A stretch of DNA of 64,000 nt from Hymenobacter latericoloratus (GTDB lineage: Bacteria > Bacteroidota > Bacteroidia > Cytophagales > Hymenobacteraceae): contig NZ_JACHNV010000001.1 in NCBI RefSeq assembly GCF_014199535.1, forward strand, positions 1,054,001-1,118,000, given 5' to 3'. Below are positions 58,963-64,000 of the stretch, piece by piece; position 1 is the first letter of the stretch; each line of letters begins with the position of its first letter. A program made the position numbers and the translations under genes. The notes under the pieces were generated by a model. That model was not told where the DNA came from and ran no database searches. It was given only the letters and a program-made list of their open reading frames with translations.

Positions 58963-61509
58963 CTACATCGGGTCCACGTCGGCGGCGATGCGCACCTGCT
59001 TGAACTCCTTCTGGTCGCGCACCAAGTTGATGGCCTCCAGAATATCGGCTTTGGCGGCGCGCAGCACAGTATGCTCCCGGCTGAGCTTAATGGTAATTTC
59101 CTGGAGGTAGAAGTTGCGGATGCGGAAGATGTAGGGCGCTTCGGGGCCCAGCACGGCCTCGCGGCCCAGGCGGTCCACTAATTCCTGCGTGAGCAGAATC
59201 GCGGCCCGTTCGCCCACCACGGCGTCCATATGCTTTACGGTAAGCCGGATAATGCGCATGAATGGGGGGTAGCCATGCTCGCGCCGCTGCAGAATCTCGT
59301 ACTCGTAAAACTCCAGGTAGTCGTTGCGGATTACCTTATCGAAAATTACCTGCTGCGGGTCGCCCGTCTGGATGATGACGCGGCCCTTCTTGCCCTTGCG
59401 GCCCGCCCGCCCGCTTACCTGCACGAACATCTGGAAGGCCCGCTCGTGGGCCCGGAAGTCGGGGTAGTGGATAATGGAGTCGGCATTGATAATGCCTACC
59501 AGGCTTACGTTGGCAAAGTCGAGGCCCTTGGTCACCATCTGGGTACCCACCAGCACGTTGGTATTCTGCTTCTCGAAGTCAGAAATAATCTGCTGATAGG
59601 CGTTTTTGGCCCGGGTAGTATCCAGGTCCATGCGCTGCACGTTAGCTTCGGGCAGCATCACCTTCAGGTCGTCCTCCAGCTTTTCGGTGCCGAAGCCCAC
59701 GGTTTTCACGTTGCGCGAGCCGCAGGCCGGGCACTGCGCGTACATGCGCTCGTGGTAGCCACAGTAGTGGCAGCGCAGCTCGTGGCTGTGCTTATGGTAG
59801 CTCAGGCTCACGGCGCAGCTCTTGCACTTCGGAATCCAGCCGCAGTCGAGGCAGTTGATGAAGGGCGCGTAGCCCCGGCGGTTCTGGAACAGAATGACCT
59901 GCTCTTTGGCCGCCAGCTTGCCCTCCATGGCCTGCATCAGCTCCGGCGTGAAGTGGTTGTGCATGGTTTTCTGCTCCCGGCTTTTGCGGGTATCTACCAA
60001 CTCTACCTCGGGCAGGCCCGCTTCCCCAAACCGCTTTGTCAAGGACACCAAGCCGTAGCGGCCGGTGCGCGTCTGGTAGTAAGTTTCCACGGCGGGGGTA
60101 GCCGAGCCCAGCAGGGTTTTGGCGCCTTGGAAGTTGGCCATCATCAGGGCCACTTCCCTAGCATTGTAGCGCGGGCTGGGGTCGTACTGCTTGTAGCTCG
60201 ATTCGTGCTCCTCATCCACAATGGTCAGGGCCAAGTTATCGAAGGGCAGAAACACCGAGGAGCGCACTCCAATCACCACCTGAAACCGCCCCGAGAGTAC
60301 CCCGTTCCACACTTCTACCCGCTCGTTGTCGGAGAATTTGGAGTGGTACACGCCCAGCCGCGAGCCGAACACGCGCATCAGGCGGGTCACAATCTGGGCG
60401 GTTAGGGCAATTTCGGGCAGCAGGTAAAGCACCTGGCCGCCGCCATCCAAAGCCTGCTTAATCAGGTCGATGTAGATTTCGGTTTTGCCCGCGCCCGTTA
60501 CGCCGTGCAGGAGCACGATGTCCTTCTCCTGAAACTGCCGCATGATATCGTTGCGGGCTTCCTGCTGGGCCTCACTCAGGGTGAAGTGCATCTTGGCTTC
60601 GGCATCATCTTCATCTAGCGGAAAGCGCGACACAATCACGTCGAACTGCTCCAGCACGCCGTTTTTGATGAGCGTGTTCACGGCCGAGGGCGAGAGGTGC
60701 GGCGCACTGGTCAGGGCCGCCTTCTCCATGCCTTTGTGGTTGGCGTACTCGTTCTGGTACACCGGCACGCGCTGCAGGTAGCGCATCAGCACGTCCAGCT
60801 GCTTGCTTTTGCTGGCCAGCTGGGCAAACAGCTGCTCCAGCGCAGCTTCAGCCACCAAATGGTGGGCCAGCCGCACCTTCTTCACCACTTTGGGCGAGTA
60901 CTTATCCTGCAGATGCTCGAACAGAAACACCACGTCCTTCTGCATCAGGGACTTGATGTACTTATGAAACGAAGCAATACCGAGCAGGTCGCCTACTTCC
61001 GTAAACGTCAGGGACTTGCCTTCCTCGCCAGTGCTCAGGGCCTCTACAATCTTCTGTTCCTGCTCGCTGAGGGGGTAGGGATTGTTCTCAGGCTCGAAGG
61101 CGGGGTGCAGCTGCACGCGGCTTTCGGAGCTGAGCTTGAGGGCCGAGGGCAGAGCGGCATTGATAACTTCGCCCAGCGTGCAGAGGTAGTAATCGGCCAT
61201 CCAGCGGAACAGCTTCAGCTGGGGCTGAGTTACTACCGGGGCGTCGTCGATGAACTCCAGAATGTACTTAGCCTGGTACTCCTTAGGCGGATTTTCGTGC
61301 ACGGCGGCCACAATGCAGCTCAGCGTTTTCTTGGCCCCAAACTGCACAATCACGCGGCCGCCCACTACTACCTGGTCGTTCAGCTCGAACGGGACGCGGT
61401 AGGTGTACAGCTTGGGCAGCGGCAGCGGCAGAATCACGTCGGCAAACAGCGTGAGGCGGTCGGCGGCGGATTCCGGCTGGGGCTGGACAAAGTCAAACGT
61501 GAGGCTCAA
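58963..61509 (-). CDS. priA: Primosomal replication-restart helicase PriA
   Basis: 848 residues, superfamily 2 3'-5' helicase that reloads DnaB at stalled forks. N-terminal fork-binding domain (about 20-120, VILPLPLPKLYTYRVPFELN), winged helix, Walker A HGVTGAGKTEI near 335-345, DEEH box in LTIVDEEHESSYKQYDPSPR, and a zinc-binding insertion with eight Cys (CLDCGWIPKCKSC, CHYCG, CPACG). VGTQMVTKGLDFANVSLVGI and VSGRAGRKGKKGRVIIQT are motifs V and VI. ATG 61509 gives a normal start. Longer than E. coli PriA by about 115 residues, spread through the N-terminal half. Confidence 0.95.
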   Translation of the reverse strand: MSLTFDFVQPQPESAADRLTLFADVILPLPLPKLYTYRVPFELNDQVVVGGRVIVQFGAKKTLSCIVAAVHENPPKEYQAKYILEFIDDAPVVTQPQLKLFRWMADYYLCTLGEVINAALPSALKLSSESRVQLHPAFEPENNPYPLSEQEQKIVEALSTGEEGKSLTFTEVGDLLGIASFHKYIKSLMQKDVVFLFEHLQDKYSPKVVKKVRLAHHLVAEAALEQLFAQLASKSKQLDVLMRYLQRVPVYQNEYANHKGMEKAALTSAPHLSPSAVNTLIKNGVLEQFDVIVSRFPLDEDDAEAKMHFTLSEAQQEARNDIMRQFQEKDIVLLHGVTGAGKTEIYIDLIKQALDGGGQVLYLLPEIALTAQIVTRLMRVFGSRLGVYHSKFSDNERVEVWNGVLSGRFQVVIGVRSSVFLPFDNLALTIVDEEHESSYKQYDPSPRYNAREVALMMANFQGAKTLLGSATPAVETYYQTRTGRYGLVSLTKRFGEAGLPEVELVDTRKSREQKTMHNHFTPELMQAMEGKLAAKEQVILFQNRRGYAPFINCLDCGWIPKCKSCAVSLSYHKHSHELRCHYCGYHERMYAQCPACGSRNVKTVGFGTEKLEDDLKVMLPEANVQRMDLDTTRAKNAYQQIISDFEKQNTNVLVGTQMVTKGLDFANVSLVGIINADSIIHYPDFRAHERAFQMFVQVSGRAGRKGKKGRVIIQTGDPQQVIFDKVIRNDYLEFYEYEILQRREHGYPPFMRIIRLTVKHMDAVVGERAAILLTQELVDRLGREAVLGPEAPYIFRIRNFYLQEITIKLSREHTVLRAAKADILEAINLVRDQKEFKQVRIAADVDPM

Positions 61510-61578
61510 GGGAAAATCAGACTGGAAGCGGAAGGTAAAGATAACACACCCACGGCCGGATCGGTAGCCACCAGTGCA

Positions 61579-63600
61579 TCAAAGCTGGGCCAGGGCCTCG
61601 GCTACAGAATGCACCGGCTGCCGGCAGGCCCGGTTAAAGCAGACATAGATGGTGGTCTGCGCGTTCCGGGCAGTTCGGCCTTGCAGCAGGGGTAGGGGGC
61701 TAGCCCCCACACTACCAGCTAGTACCGTGTTGGGCAAATACTGTCGGCTAAGCTCCCGGCGAAACTGCTCGGCCTCGGGCCCCACAATGGCAATTTCGGC
61801 TGAGGGCCGCAGCCTTGCCGTGTACAGCAGCGCCCAGTTCGCGAGGCTATGCGGTTCCTGTACCACCAGCGCCTGCACCTGCCGGAGCATGGCGCCGGCC
61901 AGCTCCTGATATCGGTGGTTTTCCAGGTGCAGGCCCAGCCGGTGCAGGTTGTGCGCCATCACGGAGTTGGAAGCCGGAATAACGTTATCGAACAGCTCCC
62001 TTTTGCGAGCAATGAGCGCCTCTCCATTATCAGCTGTGAAATAAAATAATTGTTCTTGTGGGTCCAGGAAATGAGCCAGCACATACTCAGTTAGCTGCTC
62101 GGCTTCTCTTAGCCACTCCTCCGCGAAGCTGACTTCATAGAGGCTGATGTAGGCCTGAATCAGCAGGGCATAATCCTCCAGAAAAGCCGGAATGGTCGCA
62201 CGCCCGTTCTTGTAGTTACGCCGCAGGCCTTCGGATGTCTGAAGCTTTTCGCGCAGGAAACGGGCGTTTTGCAGAGCCAAGTCCAAAAATTGCGGCTCCG
62301 TAAAGGCCCGGTAGGCATCCGTCAGGCCCTGCAGGGCCAGGGCATTCCAGCCGGTCAGAATTTTGTCGTCGAGGGCCGGACGGGTACGGGCGTTGCGGGC
62401 TGCCAGTAGCTTCTGCTGCCACCGTTCCACCATGGTTTGCAGCTCCGCCGGGGGTAGGGCGTGCTGTTGGGCAAACTCCGCATCGGGGCTGGTGCGGTGC
62501 AGAATGTTCAGGCCATGCTCCCAGTTGCCTTCCGGTGTACATGAGTAGTAAGCCGAGGCCAGCGTCGCTTCGTCGCCCAGTGCGGCGTGTAATTCTTCCT
62601 GAGTCCAGACGTAAAATCGGCCTTCCTCGCCTTCCGTGTCTGCATCCAGCGAAGAATAGAATCCGCCTTCCGGGCTCAGCAGCTCGCGCTGCAGAAACGC
62701 CACGGTATCATACACCACTCGTCGGTAGAGCGGGTCGGCGGTTACCTGAAACGCCTCCGCGTACAAGCTCAGCAGTTGCCCGTTGTCGTAGAGCATTTTC
62801 TCGAAGTGGGGAACCAGCCAGGCCTCATCCACCGAGTAGCGGGCGAAGCCTCCGCCCACTTGGTCGTAGAGGCCGCCGTGGGCCATTTGGCGCAGGGTCA
62901 GGTTGAGCTGGTTCCGGAGGGTAGGGCTGCCGCTGAGGGCGTGGGCGTGCAGCAGAAAACGCCCGATGCCGGGCATCGGAAACTTCGGCGCCCGGTTCAG
63001 TCCGCCTTGCTCCCGGTCGAACTTCGACGCCAGATTGTAGACTAGCAGCTTAAACTCGTCGTCCGACACTCCATCAGCAGCCTCAGCCGGACGGTATTTG
63101 TCCAGCTCACTGCGTTGGAGCACCTGCGCAAACTGCTCGGCGGAAGCTTGTAGCTCGCTTCGGTACTCGCCGGCGTACCCGCGCCCGATGCTGGCTAGCA
63201 GCTGCAGCCAGTTTTGGGGCGGGAAGTACGTGCCTCCATAGAAGGGCTTGGCTTCAGGGGTTAGAAAGACGTTCAGGGGCCAGCCGCCCTGGACCCCCAT
63301 GGCGTGCAGCGCTTCCATATACACTTGGTCCACATCGGGACGCTCCTCCCGATCCACCTTGATGCATACAAAGTGAGTATTCATCACGGCGGCCACCTGC
63401 GGATTTTCAAACGATTCGCGCTCCATTACGTGGCACCAGTGGCAGGCCGCATACCCAATGCTCACCAATATAGGCTTGTTCTCGGCCTGGGCCCGTTGCC
63501 GGGCCTCAGCTCCCCACGGGTACCAATCCACGGGATTACGCGCGTGCTGCAGCAGGTACGGGCTTGATTCCAGCGCCAGACGGTTAGGAGGAGGGTTCAT
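61579..63600 (-). CDS. Thioredoxin-domain protein, YyaL/SSP411 family (DUF255)
   Basis: 673 residues from ATG 63600 ([20 protein letters not shown]). An N-terminal thioredoxin-like domain with NPVDWYPWG and the redox motif Cys53-His-Trp-Cys56 ([15 protein letters not shown]), then [21 protein letters not shown] and [20 protein letters not shown]. The rest is an (alpha/alpha)6 barrel related to N-acylglucosamine epimerases ([25 protein letters not shown]). The family is widespread and its reaction unsettled. Sequence is complete with no gaps. Gap of about 70 bp to priA on the same strand. Confidence 0.93.
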   Translation of the reverse strand: MNPPPNRLALESSPYLLQHARNPVDWYPWGAEARQRAQAENKPILVSIGYAACHWCHVMERESFENPQVAAVMNTHFVCIKVDREERPDVDQVYMEALHAMGVQGGWPLNVFLTPEAKPFYGGTYFPPQNWLQLLASIGRGYAGEYRSELQASAEQFAQVLQRSELDKYRPAEAADGVSDDEFKLLVYNLASKFDREQGGLNRAPKFPMPGIGRFLLHAHALSGSPTLRNQLNLTLRQMAHGGLYDQVGGGFARYSVDEAWLVPHFEKMLYDNGQLLSLYAEAFQVTADPLYRRVVYDTVAFLQRELLSPEGGFYSSLDADTEGEEGRFYVWTQEELHAALGDEATLASAYYSCTPEGNWEHGLNILHRTSPDAEFAQQHALPPAELQTMVERWQQKLLAARNARTRPALDDKILTGWNALALQGLTDAYRAFTEPQFLDLALQNARFLREKLQTSEGLRRNYKNGRATIPAFLEDYALLIQAYISLYEVSFAEEWLREAEQLTEYVLAHFLDPQEQLFYFTADNGEALIARKRELFDNVIPASNSVMAHNLHRLGLHLENHRYQELAGAMLRQVQALVVQEPHSLANWALLYTARLRPSAEIAIVGPEAEQFRRELSRQYLPNTVLAGSVGASPLPLLQGRTARNAQTTIYVCFNRACRQPVHSVAEALAQL

Positions 63601-63668
63601 GGATAATGAAGGGGGTAGGAGCTGACGACGCCGATGAATAACTGCTGCCGTTAATGCTTGGTACAAAA

Positions 63669-63698
63669 GAAAACCCGACCAGCAAGGGTCGGGTTTTC
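63669..63698 (-). terminator. Terminator of the gene at the right edge
   Basis: 12-bp stem GAAAACCCGACC / GGTCGGGTTTTC, 4 bp beyond the TAG/TTA stop region of the Ala/Pro-rich gene on the minus strand. Confidence 0.75.
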
Positions 63699-63701
63699 AG
63701 A

Positions 63702-64000
63702 TTAGGTAGTTTCAGGCTCTGCAGCATCAGCAGCCGGCTTCCGCCGGGGGGGGCGGGCCCTGCGCTTGGGTGGTTCCGGAGCCGTTGCCGGTTCGGTGGA
63801 CTGGATGGCTTCGGCCGGAGCAGCTGGCGCTTCGGCCGCTGGCCGCTTCGGAGCCCGTTTGCGGGCCGCTGGGGCGGGTAGAGCGGGCTCGGTAGGAGCT
63901 ACCTCTGAAGTGGGTGCTTCTGCGGCGGGCGCTTTACGGCGGCTACGGGGCTTTGCAGCGGCTTTTGCGGGCTCAGCTGCCGATTCAGGGGCTGACACTT
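63702..64000 (-). CDS. Ala/Pro/Lys-rich C-terminal tail of a gene cut by the window edge
   Basis: An open frame of about 99 codons running off the right edge and ending at 63702. Composition is almost wholly Ala, Pro, Glu, Lys and Arg (AKAAAKPRSRRKAPAAEAPT, then PPKRRARPPRRKPAADAAEP). A GTG at 63998 is in frame, but a real start there is unlikely; this looks like the disordered basic tail of a larger nucleic-acid-binding protein. Such tails occur on topoisomerase I, Rho and ribosome- or DNA-associated proteins of this group. Identity cannot be decided here. Confidence 0.6.
   Translation of the reverse strand, partial: VSAPESAAEPAKAAAKPRSRRKAPAAEAPTSEVAPTEPALPAPAARKRAPKRPAAEAPAAPAEAIQSTEPATAPEPPKRRARPPRRKPAADAAEPETT

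Noticed and set aside
1..64000. CRISPR arrays, tRNA or rRNA genes, insertion sequences
   Set aside because: No regularly spaced direct repeats, no TTCGAATC-type tRNA arms in a cloverleaf context, and no transposase or integrase in any frame.

Overview
The window looks like a chromosomal segment of a GC-rich Bacteroidota bacterium of the order Cytophagales, most likely Hymenobacter or a close relative. The grounds are four SusC/SusD-type outer-membrane uptake pairs, a C-terminal fragment of the type IX secretion protein PorQ, many Bacteroidota-type -7 promoter boxes (TAnnTTTG) and very little use of Shine-Dalgarno sequences. Genus is inferred from remembered family sequences, not from a search. 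I saw no tRNA, rRNA, CRISPR array, transposase or prophage gene.

Layout. 1-2600: end of porQ, hslU and an SDR oxidoreductase. 2653-18671: a nutrient-uptake island. A minus-strand SusC-SusD pair and a minus-strand SusC-SusD-lipoprotein operon face a plus-strand SusC-SusD pair across a 1.3 kb AT-rich gene-free stretch. 18762-29666: mostly minus-strand housekeeping genes: prfB with its programmed frameshift, ilvE, a cobalamin adenosyltransferase, gatC in an operon with a large membrane/TPR protein and an orphan ABC ATPase, plsC, a NUDIX hydrolase, then rnhB on the plus strand. 29223-31660: a three-gene signalling operon (CZB zinc-sensor protein, CHASE3 histidine kinase, single-domain response regulator). 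31895-38749: gcvT, a ComB-type phosphatase, and the glyoxylate shunt (aceB-aceA) divergent from an XRE/IrrE-type ScfR/RamB-like regulator that very probably controls it. 38837-43654: mltG, a polytopic membrane protein, dtd, a MazG-like enzyme, ribonuclease D. 43958-48354: a fourth SusC-SusD pair behind a strongly structured leader. 48442-64000: small unknown proteins, a CocE-type hydrolase, an M14 carboxypeptidase, queA, a lipoprotein methyltransferase, two lipoproteins with membrane tails, priA, a YyaL/DUF255 protein and the Ala/Pro/Lys-rich end of a gene that runs off the window.

What stands out is RNA and DNA structure between genes. The leader of the glyoxylate-shunt regulator can fold into a three-way junction closed by a 12-bp helix (37102-37230), and the facing aceB promoter has its -7 box inside a perfect palindrome. 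The SusC gene at 43958 is preceded by an extended hairpin ending in seven T. A consensus -7 box and a strong terminator bracket about 145 nt with no credible gene (27660-27818), a small-RNA candidate. Many intergenic gaps carry long, often perfect inverted repeats (23 to 36 bp arms), two of which belong to one sequence family.

Functionally, the uptake pairs, the secreted hydrolase and carboxypeptidase and the T9SS fragment fit an organism feeding on polymers and peptides. The glyoxylate shunt, its regulator and ilvE fit growth on acetate, fatty acids and amino acids.
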